From Streptomyces brasiliensis (GTDB taxonomy: Bacteria > Actinomycetota > Actinomycetes > Streptomycetales > Streptomycetaceae): 64,000 nt of DNA. The stretch is taken from the NCBI RefSeq assembly GCF_014647875.1, contig NZ_BMQA01000012.1, positions 153,986 to 217,985 on the forward strand. Reading direction: 5' to 3'. Position numbers and translations under genes: made by a program. Below the pieces are notes generated by a model. It searched no databases. It was given only the letters and a program-made list of their open reading frames with translations, and was not told the origin of the DNA. Shown here piece by piece: positions 33,814 through 42,846 of this stretch (position 1 is its first letter; every line of letters begins with the position of its first letter).

Positions 33814-35301
33814 TCACACGGTCATAGGCCGGTCGTACGGCGTTATAGGCGCTGGCAACTGCGAACTCCCCCTCAGATAGCGGTCCACCGCCGCAGCCAC
33901 CGCCCGCCCCTCGGCGATCGCCCACACGATCAGCGACTGCCCCCGGGCGGCATCCCCCGCGGCGTACACCCCGGGTACGTTCGTCGCGAAGTCCCGGTCC
34001 CGGGCGATCGTGCCGCGCGGCTCCATCGCCAGCTCCAACTGGTCGATGAGCCCGTCCTCCCGGTCGGGACCGGAGAAGCCGAGGGCCAGCAGCACGAGGT
34101 CCGCAGGAATCGTCCGCCCGGTTCCCGGCAGCGGCCGCCGATGCTCGTCCACCTCGACCAGGTGCAGCGACCGAACATGCCCACCCGCGTCCCCGGTGAA
34201 GCGGAGCGTCGACGCTGCGAACAGCCGCGCGTCCGCATCCGCCGCCGGCGCCGTCTCCAGATCACGTGCCTCCTCGTGCGCGGCCGACAGCCGGTAGATC
34301 TTCGGGTACGTCGGCCACGGTTCGGTGTCGTCGTCCCGCTCGGCGCCAGGCTGGGCGTAGATGTCCAGCTGCGTCACGGACGCCGCCCCGTCCCGCACCG
34401 CCGTCCCCAGACAGTCCGCCCCGGTGTCGCCGCCGCCCACGATCACGACATGCTTCCCGGCAGCGGACATCGGCGACGCCTCCAGGTCCCCCTCGCAGAC
34501 CCGGTTCGCCAGCGGCAGATACTCCATCGCCTGGTGTATTCCGGCCAACTCCCGCCCGGGCGCGTGCAGTTCCCGCCATGCGGTCGCTCCCGTGGCGATC
34601 ACGACGGCGTCGTACCGGGCCCGCAGCTCTGTCGCCTCGACATCCCGCCCCACCATCGTGGACGTACGGAACTTGGTCCCCTCGGCCCGCATCTGCGCCA
34701 GCCGCCGCTCCAGATGATGTTTCTCCATCTTGAACTCGGGGATGCCGTACCGCATCAGCCCGCCGACCCGGTCGTCCTTCTCGTACACGGCGACCGTGTG
34801 CCCGGCCCGTGTCAACTGCTGCGCCGCCGCCAGTCCCGTCGGGCCCGAGCCGATCACCGCGACCGTCCGCCCGGACAGCCGGTCCGGCGGCCGGGGCGGC
34901 ACGAAACCGTCCGTCCAGGCCCGGTCCGCTATCGCGCACTCGACGTTCTTGATGGTCACGGCGGGCTGGTTGATCGCGAGCACGCACCCCGCCTCGCACG
35001 GCGCGGGACACAATCGCCCGGTGAACTCGGGGAAGTTGTTCGTGGCGTGCAGCCGGTCGCTCGCGGCCCGCCAGTCCTCGCGCGACACCAGGTCGTTCCA
35101 CTCCGGAATCAGATTGCCCAGCGGACACGCGTCGTGACAGAAAGGGATGCCGCAGTCCATGCAGCGATCGGCCTGCTTGCTGATGATCGGCAGCAGCGCC
35201 CCGGGGACGTAGACCTCGCTCCAGTCCTGCACACGCTCCGCGACGGGCCGCCGCGGCCACTCCTCGCGCGGCGTCGTCATGAAACCCTTGGGATCGGCCA
35301 T
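33814..35301 (-). CDS. gltD: Glutamate synthase small subunit (GltD-type)
   Basis: A 495-residue flavoprotein carrying electrons from NADPH through FAD and [4Fe-4S] clusters. N-terminal Cys clusters are ADRCMDCGIPFCHDACPLGNLIP and CPAPCEAGC. The FAD site is VAVIGSGPTGLAAAQQL, the NADPH site VVIVGGGDTGADCLG, and the C-terminal FAD segment GVYAAGDAARGQSLIVWA. Glutamate synthesis needs the large GltB subunit, which is absent from this window, so it may act as an orphan subunit or a separate NADPH oxidoreductase. ATG at 35301 follows AAGGAAG. Confidence 0.9.
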   Translation of the reverse strand: MADPKGFMTTPREEWPRRPVAERVQDWSEVYVPGALLPIISKQADRCMDCGIPFCHDACPLGNLIPEWNDLVSREDWRAASDRLHATNNFPEFTGRLCPAPCEAGCVLAINQPAVTIKNVECAIADRAWTDGFVPPRPPDRLSGRTVAVIGSGPTGLAAAQQLTRAGHTVAVYEKDDRVGGLMRYGIPEFKMEKHHLERRLAQMRAEGTKFRTSTMVGRDVEATELRARYDAVVIATGATAWRELHAPGRELAGIHQAMEYLPLANRVCEGDLEASPMSAAGKHVVIVGGGDTGADCLGTAVRDGAASVTQLDIYAQPGAERDDDTEPWPTYPKIYRLSAAHEEARDLETAPAADADARLFAASTLRFTGDAGGHVRSLHLVEVDEHRRPLPGTGRTIPADLVLLALGFSGPDREDGLIDQLELAMEPRGTIARDRDFATNVPGVYAAGDAARGQSLIVWAIAEGRAVAAAVDRYLRGSSQLPAPITPYDRPMTV

Positions 35302-35442
35302 GGTCGTCTTCCTTGCGTATGCGTACGACGGGCCGTGCGCCATCGGGCGGCACCCTCCCGGCCACGATACGACTGCCGGCCCGGCCCCGCAGCGGCCGAC
35401 AGCGCTTTCTGCGGGCCGGTACGCACTGCCTGGCGCCGGTTC

Positions 35443-35976
35443 TCAGGTGAGGGCCAGCACATACACCAGCGCCGCGGCGGCCGAGGCCAGCGTGCGGACG
35501 TGGTTCCACATCGTCCACTCGCGCACGTACGTCGGCCAGTAAGCGCTCGCTTCCGCCGTGCCGGGTTCCAGCTGCGCCAGCGTGTCGTTGCGCGGCACGT
35601 TCGCCACCATGGTCAGTCCGAACGAACCGAACAGATACAGCGCGCTGCCCAGCAGCAGCTCCGCCTTCCCCTCGTCCGGCCACAGCACGAACGTCACCAC
35701 CGCGATCATCGCGCACAGCACCGCCGACCCGGCGAACACAAGCATGAAGGCCGGCGTCACGGCGGCCACGTTGATCGCGTTCATCGCCGCGACACCCTGC
35801 GCCGGCGGCAACGCGGCCAGCCCGCGCATCACGAACGTCGAGAACCCGCAGAACACCCCGGCCACCAGCCCCGTCCCGAGCGCCCCCAGCAGGATCAGTA
35901 CGAAGTACGGCCCCTCGATCATGTCCACGCTCACTCCCGCCTCGACCGGGCCCCGCCCGGCCCCCACCACGGTCAT
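35443..35976 (-). CDS. DUF1772 membrane protein
   Basis: A 177-residue protein with four membrane segments (about 22-45, 65-90, 100-118 and 155-175). FCGFSTFVMRGLAALPPAQGVAAMNAIN, then NVPRNDTLA and YVREWTMWNHVRTLAS are DUF1772 signatures; the family includes anthrone oxygenase-like proteins. NVPRND and W-x-x-WNH-x-R are the conserved polar residues likely to line the active site. GAGGTG precedes ATG 35976; ATG at the MIEGPYF position is an alternative start. Confidence 0.85.
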   Translation of the reverse strand: MTVVGAGRGPVEAGVSVDMIEGPYFVLILLGALGTGLVAGVFCGFSTFVMRGLAALPPAQGVAAMNAINVAAVTPAFMLVFAGSAVLCAMIAVVTFVLWPDEGKAELLLGSALYLFGSFGLTMVANVPRNDTLAQLEPGTAEASAYWPTYVREWTMWNHVRTLASAAAALVYVLALT

Positions 35977-36096
35977 CGTCACCTCAAGTGAATTCCCACA
36001 TGGGAACAGTGACCATGGCCGAGGCCCGCGGAAACATGAGCGAGCGTCCAACCCGGCGGGACGAGTACGGGGTGCAAGGCGCCCCTCACTCGCTCC

Positions 36097-36792
36097 TCAC
36101 CCAGCCTCTGCCCGAACCGCCCGCCACTCCCGCAGCACCGTTTCCACGGTCGCCGCGATCCGACGCCGCGCCTCGCAGCGGGGCACCCCGCTCATCAGCA
36201 GCTGGTCGTACGGCGTATCCACATGCCGTACGGCAGCCACGACCGCATATGTCACGGCCCCCTCGGTCAGCGCGCGTCCCGCCGCGCTGCGCCCCACCCG
36301 CCCGCTGCCCCGGACCGACGCGTGCGCCGCGATCACCCGGGCCCGGTCGGCCGAGCATCCGGGAAACAGCCGCAGGATCTCCGCCGCGAACGCCTCCACG
36401 AACCTCGCATCCTGTGCGGCCCTGCGCCGCGCGTCCCGCGCCCGGCGCCGCCGTCGTGCCTCCGCGTCGGCCAGGCACCGCTCCTCGGCCCGGGCCAGGG
36501 CGGCCTCCTCGACGAGCACACCCTGCCGCTCGTAACGCCCCTTGCGCCGGTTGAAGCGCACCACCACCGCCGACAGCGCGCTCTCCTCCCGCGATCTGCG
36601 GGTCAACGCAGTGTCGCCGCGCGGCAGGAACACCAGATGGCCGAGGTCGGCGCAGTCCAGGCAGCGCGGCGCACCGTCCTCGAGCAGGAGAAGCGGCAGC
36701 GGCCCACGACGGCAAGCGGCGCACTGCCTGCGCCGAACCGGCTGGATCACCAGAAGTCCACCGGAGGAAAGGGGAGTTGCAAGGCCTGCCAT
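36097..36792 (-). CDS. DUF2293 domain protein with zinc-ribbon-like N-terminus
   Basis: A 231-residue protein. Near the N-terminus CAACRRGPLPLLLLEDGAPRCLDCADLGHLVFLPRG has two CxxC pairs, probably a zinc ribbon. A basic coiled-coil region follows (residues 95-130), then the DUF2293 core: VEAFAAEILRLFPGCSADRARVIAAHAS and VTYAVVAAVRHVDTPYDQLLMSGVPRCEARRRIAATVETVLREW. Function is unknown; binding of nucleic acid is plausible. ATG 36792 is preceded by GGAAGGAAA. It diverges from the uridine-kinase-like gene. Confidence 0.85.
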   Translation of the reverse strand: MAGLATPLSSGGLLVIQPVRRRQCAACRRGPLPLLLLEDGAPRCLDCADLGHLVFLPRGDTALTRRSREESALSAVVVRFNRRKGRYERQGVLVEEAALARAEERCLADAEARRRRRARDARRRAAQDARFVEAFAAEILRLFPGCSADRARVIAAHASVRGSGRVGRSAAGRALTEGAVTYAVVAAVRHVDTPYDQLLMSGVPRCEARRRIAATVETVLREWRAVRAEAG

Positions 36793-36951
36793 ACGCGTTT
36801 CCTTCCCCGCCCGGCCGGACTCTCTCCCCTCCGGCGAGCGCCGTCCGGCTCGACGCCCCCGTACGTCACGACCTGCCGGGTTCCGCCGCGGAGGCCGAGC
36901 AGTCCCGCCTCGTCTCCCCACCCGCAAACCCATCCACCGACGCGCGGCATC

Positions 36952-37593
36952 ATGGGCCCTGTGCGACTCGAAGCGATCACCTGGGACCGGCTGGCCGAAC
37001 AGCTCGCCGAGAGACTGCTCGATCTGAAGCCCGCCGACGGCAGTCCTTGGCCCAAGGTCGCCTTCGACGGCGCGTCGGCCGCGCGCCCGGTCGACCTCGC
37101 GGAACGTGTCGCGGAAGCACTGCGCGTGCGCGGGCGCCCCTCGCTCGTCGTGGGGGCCGACGGCTTTCTGCGCCCGGCCTCGCTCCGGCTGGAGCACGGC
37201 CGCCATGACGTGGAGTCGTACTACAGCGGTTGGTTCGACACCGCCGCCCTGTGGCGCGAGGTCTTCGGCCCGCTCGAACCCGGTGCCGACGGCCGTGTCC
37301 TGCCCGACCTGTGGGACGCGGCCACCGACCGGGCCACCCGCAGTGACTACGTCCAACTCCCTCCCGGTGGCGTTCTGTTGATGCACGGTCCCCTTCTCCT
37401 GCGGCACTGGTTCCCCTTCGACCTGACTGTCCACGTCCTCCTCTCAGCGGGCGCCCTGCGCCGCCGTACACCCGAGGTCGACCACTGGACCCTCCCCGCG
37501 TTCGAGCGCTACGAGGACGAGACCGACCCCGCCGCGACGGCCGACGTCCTGGTCCGCGCCGACGATCCCCGTCGCCCCGCCTGGAGCGGCTGA
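36952..37593 (+). CDS. Uridine kinase-like protein with degenerate P-loop
   Basis: A 213-residue P-loop kinase-like protein. WPKVAFDGASAARPVDLAERVAEAL occupies the Walker A position but lacks the GKS/T of active kinases. The following strands are typical: SLVVGADGFLRPASLRLEHGRHDVESYYSGWFDTAAL and PPGGVLLMHGPLLLRHWFPFDLTVHV. Family members are annotated as uridine kinase, but activity with this P-loop is doubtful. The start could be ATG 36952 or GTG 36961; neither has a ribosome site. Confidence 0.75.
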   Translation: MGPVRLEAITWDRLAEQLAERLLDLKPADGSPWPKVAFDGASAARPVDLAERVAEALRVRGRPSLVVGADGFLRPASLRLEHGRHDVESYYSGWFDTAALWREVFGPLEPGADGRVLPDLWDAATDRATRSDYVQLPPGGVLLMHGPLLLRHWFPFDLTVHVLLSAGALRRRTPEVDHWTLPAFERYEDETDPAATADVLVRADDPRRPAWSG

Positions 37594-37625
37594 TCCGCTG
37601 TTCCGCGGATGTCCCCCGAACCCTG

Positions 37626-37652
37626 TTGTATGCGTGTGCAATTAATTAGGCT
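37626..37652 (+). promoter_or_regulatory. Promoter of a probably leaderless F420-enzyme gene
   Basis: TTGTAT (37626-37631) and TAGGCT (37647-37652) stand 15 bases apart, and the ATG follows 6 bases after the -10 box with no ribosome binding site. Transcription would begin at the start codon. Confidence 0.45.
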
Positions 37653-37658
37653 GGCGCC

Positions 37659-38072
37659 ATGACGACCTCCTCCAGCGAACCCGTCTCCCTCGACGACTCG
37701 GTGCGTGCCCTCCTCGATGCCAAGAACTTCGCCAGTGTGGCCACTCTCGGCCCCGACGGCGCCCCGCAGAACTCGGTGGTCTGGATCAAGCGCGAGGGCG
37801 ACACCGTGCTCTTCTCCTCCGTCGAAACCCGGCAGAAAGTCCGCAACCTCCGCCGCGACCCGCACGTCAGCCTCTCGGTCTTCGACCTGGCCAATCCCTA
37901 CTTCTCCGTCGAGATCCGGGGTGTCGCCGAGATCGTCCCCGACGAGGGCAAGAAGCTCCCGTACGAGCTCTCGCACAAGTACCTCGGCATCGACCCGCCC
38001 GCGGAGAAGGACGACGAGGTCCGTGTGATCGTCCGGATCGTCCCGGGCAAAGTCGCGGTGTTCACGCCCTGA
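37659..38072 (+). CDS. PPOX-class F420-dependent oxidoreductase
   Basis: A 137-residue split-barrel flavoprotein-like enzyme. FASVATLGPDGAPQNSVVWI and FSSVETRQKVRNLRRDPHVSLSVFDLANPYFSVEIRG are the core of the F420H2-dependent branch of the pyridoxine-oxidase-like family, where Lys and Arg in TRQKVRNLRRD contact the cofactor phosphates. Substrates include quinones, biliverdin and nitro compounds in relatives; here unknown. A -10 box lies 6 bases before the ATG, suggesting a leaderless message. Confidence 0.9.
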   Translation: MTTSSSEPVSLDDSVRALLDAKNFASVATLGPDGAPQNSVVWIKREGDTVLFSSVETRQKVRNLRRDPHVSLSVFDLANPYFSVEIRGVAEIVPDEGKKLPYELSHKYLGIDPPAEKDDEVRVIVRIVPGKVAVFTP

Positions 38073-38171
38073 GGGTGCGGACACCGGGCGGCGCGCGCGA
38101 GAATGAAGGCCGCCGGGACACTGCGGTGCGTCCCGCGCCGCACCGGCCCGTCCGGCTTCGGGAGGTACCTC

Positions 38172-38606
38172 ATGACCACCGCCGGAGACATCATGCACCG
38201 TGGCGCCCAGTGGATCCCCGCCCACGAGACCCTGGACCGCGCCGCCCAGCTCATGCGCGAACTGAACGTCGGAGCGCTGCCGATCAGCGACCAGAACGAA
38301 CGCCTCATAGGCATCCTCACCGACCGCGACATCGTCATCGGCTGCGTGGCCATGGGCCACGACCCGGCCAAGGTGACCGCCGGTGAGATGGCCAAGGGCA
38401 CACCTCGCTGGATCGAGTCGAGCGCCGACGTCGGTGAAGTGCTCCAGGAGATGCGGGACCACCAGATCCGCCGGCTTCCCGTCATCGAGAACAAGCGCCT
38501 GGTCGGCATGATCAGCGAGGCCGATCTCGCCCAGCACCTGGGCGAGAACCAGATCGCCGCCTTCGCCGAGGGCGTCTACGCCAGGACCACCCCGGCCACT
38601 CACTGA
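38172..38606 (+). CDS. Tandem CBS-domain protein
   Basis: A 144-residue protein made only of two CBS domains (residues 6-62 and 72-130): ETLDRAAQLMRELNVGALPI, then RLIGILTDRDIVIG, and ADVGEVLQEMRDHQIRRLPVIENKRLVGMISEADLA. Free-standing CBS pairs bind adenosine nucleotides and act as energy or redox sensors for partners. GGGAGGT lies 6 bases before ATG 38172. It is convergent with corA. Confidence 0.9.
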   Translation: MTTAGDIMHRGAQWIPAHETLDRAAQLMRELNVGALPISDQNERLIGILTDRDIVIGCVAMGHDPAKVTAGEMAKGTPRWIESSADVGEVLQEMRDHQIRRLPVIENKRLVGMISEADLAQHLGENQIAAFAEGVYARTTPATH

Positions 38607-38633
38607 CCGAGGGCTCAACCCGCCCCGGGCCGG

Positions 38634-39761
38634 TCAGAGCCAGCCGTTGCGCCGGAACCCCCGGTACAGGGCCAGACACGCGATGGATATCACGCCGATG
38701 ACCAGCGGATAGCCGAACCGCCAGCGCAGCTCCGGCATGTGGTCGAAGTTCATGCCGTAGACCCCGCACACCATCGTCGGTACGGCGATCACCGCGGCCC
38801 ACGCCGTGATCTTCCGCATGTCCTCGTTCTGCGCGACCGTCACCTGCGCGAGGTGCGCCTGCAGAATCGAGTTGAGCAGTTCGTCGAAGGAGGCGATCTG
38901 CTCCTTGGCCCTCATCAGGTGGTCGAGGACATCCCTGAAGTAAGCCTGTATCTGGGGGTCGACCACCCGTATCGGCCGGGTGGCGAGATCCTCGACCGGG
39001 CGGGCCAGCGGCACCACGGCCCGCTTCAGCTCCAGGAGTTCACGCTTCAGCTGGTAGATCCGCCCGGGGTCGGCCCGCGCGCCGTTCTCCGCGAACACGT
39101 CCGTCTCGACCTGGTCGATGTCCGCCTGCACCGCGTCCGTGACCGTCAGATAGTCGTCGACCACATGGTCCGCGATCGCGTGCAGCACCGCCGCCGGCCC
39201 CTTGGCCAGTTGGCCCGGATCGGACTCCAGCTCTTCGCGCAGCGGGCCCAGTGAGCCGTGCCGTCCGTGCCGCACCGTGATCACGAAGTCCCGGCCGACG
39301 AACGCCATGATCTCGCCGGTGTTGACCACCTCGCTCGTCGACGTCAGCTGTTCGTGCTCGACGTAGCAGACCGTCTTGAACACCGCGAACAGCGTTTCGC
39401 CGTACCGCTCCAGCTTCGGGCGCTGATGGGCCTCGACCGCGTCCTCGACCGCCAGCGGGTGCAGGTCGAAAAGCTCGGCGATGCCCACGAACTCACGGTC
39501 CGTCGGCTCGTGCAGCCCCAGCCAGACGAAACCGTCGCCGTGCTTGCGCACCCGTTCCACGGCGTCCACCAGGTCGCTGCCGCCGGGCTCCCGTACCCCG
39601 TCCCGGTACGTCACGCAGTTGACCACAGAGGAACCCAGTGGTGACCGGGCGGGATGGCTCAGGTCGACCCGGGGCCGCCGCCGGGTCAGCCGCGCCACCT
39701 TGCGCAGCCCGCCGACCCTGCTGAGCCCCCGGACCTTCCGCAGATTCCCTGCCATGGACAT
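38634..39761 (-). CDS. corA: CorA family magnesium/cobalt transporter
   Basis: A 375-residue channel. Residues 1-310 form the cytoplasmic funnel (FVWLGLHEPTDREFVGIAELFDLHPLAVEDAVEAHQRPKLERYG), and two C-terminal helices flank the selectivity motif GMN in TMVCGVYGMNFDHMPELRWRFGYP. The basic end RGFRRNGWL is typical. A longer Arg-rich N-terminus (about 35 residues) precedes the conserved core. ATG 39761 is chosen because AAGGAG lies 6 bases upstream; the ATG two codons later is less well spaced. Confidence 0.95.
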   Translation of the reverse strand: MSMAGNLRKVRGLSRVGGLRKVARLTRRRPRVDLSHPARSPLGSSVVNCVTYRDGVREPGGSDLVDAVERVRKHGDGFVWLGLHEPTDREFVGIAELFDLHPLAVEDAVEAHQRPKLERYGETLFAVFKTVCYVEHEQLTSTSEVVNTGEIMAFVGRDFVITVRHGRHGSLGPLREELESDPGQLAKGPAAVLHAIADHVVDDYLTVTDAVQADIDQVETDVFAENGARADPGRIYQLKRELLELKRAVVPLARPVEDLATRPIRVVDPQIQAYFRDVLDHLMRAKEQIASFDELLNSILQAHLAQVTVAQNEDMRKITAWAAVIAVPTMVCGVYGMNFDHMPELRWRFGYPLVIGVISIACLALYRGFRRNGWL

Positions 39762-39976
39762 CTGGATCTCCTTGCGTGGAACTCCTCGCGCCGTGCTGTC
39801 GCGCCTTGGCGGAAAAGTCTGCCAGTCTTCCGCAATGCGCGGGTGAGCCTGTGTGAACAGGCAATTCCGCTTTGTTCCCGCCTGTGGACAGAGCATGCCC
39901 ACCCGCGCGCGGGTCACCCCGCCGCACCGGAGCGTCGACCGTCCCGGACACATGCCGCACCTGGGATGATCGCCGC

Positions 39977-40771
39977 ATGACGCCATCCGACGGGTATCTC
40001 CTCGACAACAGGCAGACCGAGGCGGGACAGCGCTTCGACGCCTTCGCTACCCTCTTCGACCCCACCACGTTCCGCCACCTCGAAGGGCTCGGCCTGGGAC
40101 CCGGCTGGCGCTGCTGGGAGGTCGGGGCGGGCGGCACCTCCGTCGTGTCCTGGCTGGCCAAGAAGGTCGGGCCGACAGGCAAGGTCCTGGCGACCGACAT
40201 CGACACCTCGCTGCTCGCCTCGGTGGCCCGCCCGCCCGTCGAGGTGCGCGTCCACGACGTGGGCACGGAGGAGCCGCCCGCGGAGGGCTTCGACCTCGTG
40301 CACGCCCGGCTCGTGCTCGTCCATGTCCCAGACCGTGGAAGGGCGTTGAGGTCGATGATCAAAGCGCTGCGTCCCGGCGGACGCCTCCTGGTCGAGGACG
40401 CCGACCCCGCCCTCCAGCCGCTGATCTGCCCCGACGAGTACGGTCCCGAGCAGCAGCTCGCCAACCGGCTCCGCAACGGCTTCCGCACCCTGCTCGCGGG
40501 CCGCGGCGCCGACCTGTCCTACGGCCGCAAGCTCCCGCGGCTGCTCCGGGAGGCCGGACTGCGCCGCGTGGAGGCCGACGCCTACTTCCCTGTCACCTCG
40601 CCCGCCCTCGCCGCCCTGGAGACCGCCACCGTCCAGCAGATCCGCGACCAGCTGGTCACCGCAGGCCTGGCCACCGACCAGGACATCGACCAGCACCTGG
40701 CCAACGTCGCGACCGGCAGCATGGACCTCGCCACGGCCCCGATGATCTCGGCGTGGGGGCGCAAGGCGTAG
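39977..40771 (+). CDS. SAM-dependent methyltransferase
   Basis: A 264-residue methyltransferase: GYLLDNRQTEAGQRFDAFATLFD leads into motif I WRCWEVGAGGTSVVSWLAKKVG, then VLATDIDTSLL, FDLVHARLVLVHVPDRG and LRPGGRLLVEDADP. The fold and lid resemble small-molecule methyltransferases of secondary metabolism, but no pathway genes are nearby. GATGAT lies 6 bases before the ATG, and no ribosome site is visible. It is convergent with the PfkB-type kinase, whose uncorrected frame runs back through this gene. Confidence 0.87.
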   Translation: MTPSDGYLLDNRQTEAGQRFDAFATLFDPTTFRHLEGLGLGPGWRCWEVGAGGTSVVSWLAKKVGPTGKVLATDIDTSLLASVARPPVEVRVHDVGTEEPPAEGFDLVHARLVLVHVPDRGRALRSMIKALRPGGRLLVEDADPALQPLICPDEYGPEQQLANRLRNGFRTLLAGRGADLSYGRKLPRLLREAGLRRVEADAYFPVTSPALAALETATVQQIRDQLVTAGLATDQDIDQHLANVATGSMDLATAPMISAWGRKA

Positions 40772-40923
40772 GCCCGGGGCGCAAGGCGTACGCCGGGGCG
40801 CAGCGCAAACGTCGGCGCGCTGGGCGTGCGCCGGGGTGCCGGTCGTGGCCCACACCGGCGCGGTCGTGAGACCCATGTCCCGGAGACCGGGCGCGCGGCG
40901 CCGGAAACGGAACGCGCCCGCCT

Positions 40924-41842
40924 TCAGCCACACCCCGTAGGGGGTCTGCCCCCCCACCAGCTCCACCGCGAGGGCACCGGCCCGGCAGCCCTCCGCCGCC
41001 GCGGCCGCGGGATCGGCGCCGACGAGCAGCGCGGCGAGGAACGCGCCGGTGAAGGCGTCACCGGCGCCCGTGGTGTCCCGGGGCCTCGCCGCCGCGGCGG
41101 GCACTCGGGCGAGCACGGTGCCGGACCGCGCCACCAGCGCGCCGTCCCCGCCCAGCTTGGCCACCACCAGCGGGACATGGCGGCTCAACTTGGCCGCCGC
41201 GTCCGCGGGATCGGGCAGCCCCGTCAGCAGGCACGCCTCGTCCCGACTGGGCAGCAGGACATCCAGCCCCTCCGCGAACTCCAGGAAGCGGTCCACCCCC
41301 AGGCTCCCGAGAAAGCCGGTCGACGCCGGATCCAGACTGACCGGGACACCACGCGCGCGTGCGGCGTCCAGCGCAACTGCCGCGAGTGCCCGGCTCGACG
41401 CGGAGAACAGCAGATAGCCGGACAGATGCAGCCGGGCGACCCCGTCGAGCGCCGCGTCGGACCAGTCGGCCGGTTCGAGCCGGAGCGAGGCACCGCTGTC
41501 CGTGAGGAAGGTGCGCTCGGCCGAGGCCCCCGCATCGACCAGGCAGATCACCGTCCCGGTCGCGGCGGTGTCGTCCAGCACGAGCCGTGGGCGCACCCCG
41601 GCCGCCAGCAGCTCACGCTCGTGCCACGCCGCCGCGTCCGCGCCCACCCGCCCGAGCAGCCGTACGTCCGCACAGCCCGCGTGAGCCGCCCAGCAGGCCA
41701 CGTTGGCGCCGGCGCCGCCGGGCAGCGTCCGGATCGCGGCGGCCGTGTCGGTACCGGCGGCGAGCGGGCCCCGGTGCCGGGCGACGACATCGGTGACGAC
41801 GTCGCCCACGACCAGCAGCGCCCCGGCCCTGCCCGCCGTCAC
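40924..41842 (-). CDS. PfkB-family carbohydrate (pseudouridine-type) kinase, C-terminal frameshift
   Basis: This kinase has LLVVGDVVTDVVARHRGPLAAGTDT, PGGAGANVACWAAHAG and the PfkB signature DTTGAGDAFTGAFLAALL. Next to psuG it probably phosphorylates pseudouridine. GTG 41842 overlaps the psuG stop. At a run of seven G on the coding strand (40949-40955) the frame misses its stop and runs on to 39914. With one G fewer the protein ends VGGRPPTGCG at TGA 40924-40926, giving 305 residues and the usual family end. I annotate that corrected end. A sequencing error or a real mutation are both possible. Confidence 0.8.
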
Positions 41843-42747
41843 CTCCGGGCCCACGCCGCCGCGACCCGCGCCGCCAGCCGCACATTGCCGCGCACCGCCG
41901 CCAGGTTGGCGCTCAGCGACGCCCCGTCCGTGTGCCGGACGAGGTAGTCGAGCAGGAACGGTGTGACCGCCTGACCGGTGACCCCCTCCTCCTCGCACGC
42001 GTGCAACGCATCGGTCAGCACGCGCGCGTGCAGTTCGGGATCGAGCTGCTCCGCCTCGGGGACGGGATGGGCGACGATCAGCGCCGACTCCGGTCCGCCG
42101 AGCGCGTCCTGCGCACGCATGACCTCCGCCGCCTCCTCCGGACTGTCCAGCGTCCAGTCGACCGGGTGCCCGGAGTCGGAGAGGTAGAAGCCGGGGAAGC
42201 GGGCCGTGCGATAACCGGCGACGGCCACGCCCAGCGTCTCCAGCCGCTGCAAAGTCGCCGGCACGTCCAGGATCGACTTCACGCCCGCGCACACCACCGT
42301 GATCCGCGTGCGGGCCAGCAGGCCGAGGTCCGCCGACTCGTCCTGCGTCACCGTCCACTCCCGGTGCACACCGCCGAGCCCGCCCGTCGCGAACACCCGG
42401 ACACCGGCCAGCGCAGCCAGCAGCGCGGTCGCCGACACCGTGGTCGCCCCGCTCGCCCCCGCCGCCACCGCGAGCGGGAGATCCCGGTGACCCAGCTTGC
42501 GCATGCCGTCCTCGTTCGCGACGCGCTCCAACTGCTGTTTGTCCAAGCCGACATGGGGCCGCCCGTCCAGCACCGCGATCGTCGCGGGTACGGCACCCTC
42601 CCGGCGTACGACGTCCTCCAGCTCCAGCGCCACCCGAAGATTGCGCGGACGCGGCAGCCCGTGCGCGATGATCGTGGACTCCAGGGCCACCACCGGGCGA
42701 TGCGCGTCAAGCGCCTCGCGTACTTCCTCCGACACCACTGTCACCAC
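41839..42747 (-). CDS. psuG: Pseudouridine-5'-phosphate glycosidase
   Basis: PsuG splits pseudouridine 5'-phosphate into uracil and ribose 5-phosphate. The 302-residue protein has VVALESTIIAHGLPRPRNL with the catalytic Glu, GLDKQQLERVA, and VVCAGVKSILDVPATLQRLETLGVAVAGY with the catalytic Lys, plus FPGFYLSDSG. GTG 42747 is preceded at 7 bases by AGGAGG. The kinase gene starts inside its stop, so the two form a pseudouridine salvage operon. Confidence 0.94.
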   Translation of the reverse strand: MVTVVSEEVREALDAHRPVVALESTIIAHGLPRPRNLRVALELEDVVRREGAVPATIAVLDGRPHVGLDKQQLERVANEDGMRKLGHRDLPLAVAAGASGATTVSATALLAALAGVRVFATGGLGGVHREWTVTQDESADLGLLARTRITVVCAGVKSILDVPATLQRLETLGVAVAGYRTARFPGFYLSDSGHPVDWTLDSPEEAAEVMRAQDALGGPESALIVAHPVPEAEQLDPELHARVLTDALHACEEEGVTGQAVTPFLLDYLVRHTDGASLSANLAAVRGNVRLAARVAAAWARR

Positions 42748-42846
42748 GCGCCCGCCTCCTGTCAGTCGGTCCTGCCTCATCTCTGGAGGGCGGCACGGCC
42801 GACTAAACGCTTGCGCTCCATGAGCACCGCCACCAGCGTGGGCCGT

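Noticed and set aside
33515..33925. Minus-strand gene over the methyltransferase remnant
   Set aside because: Its translation is Gly/Arg-rich with no conserved motif, while the plus strand matches a known family.
39914..40923. Real C-terminal extension of the PfkB kinase
   Set aside because: The extra 340 residues are antisense to a well-conserved methyltransferase and have no domain character; a one-base frameshift explains them better.
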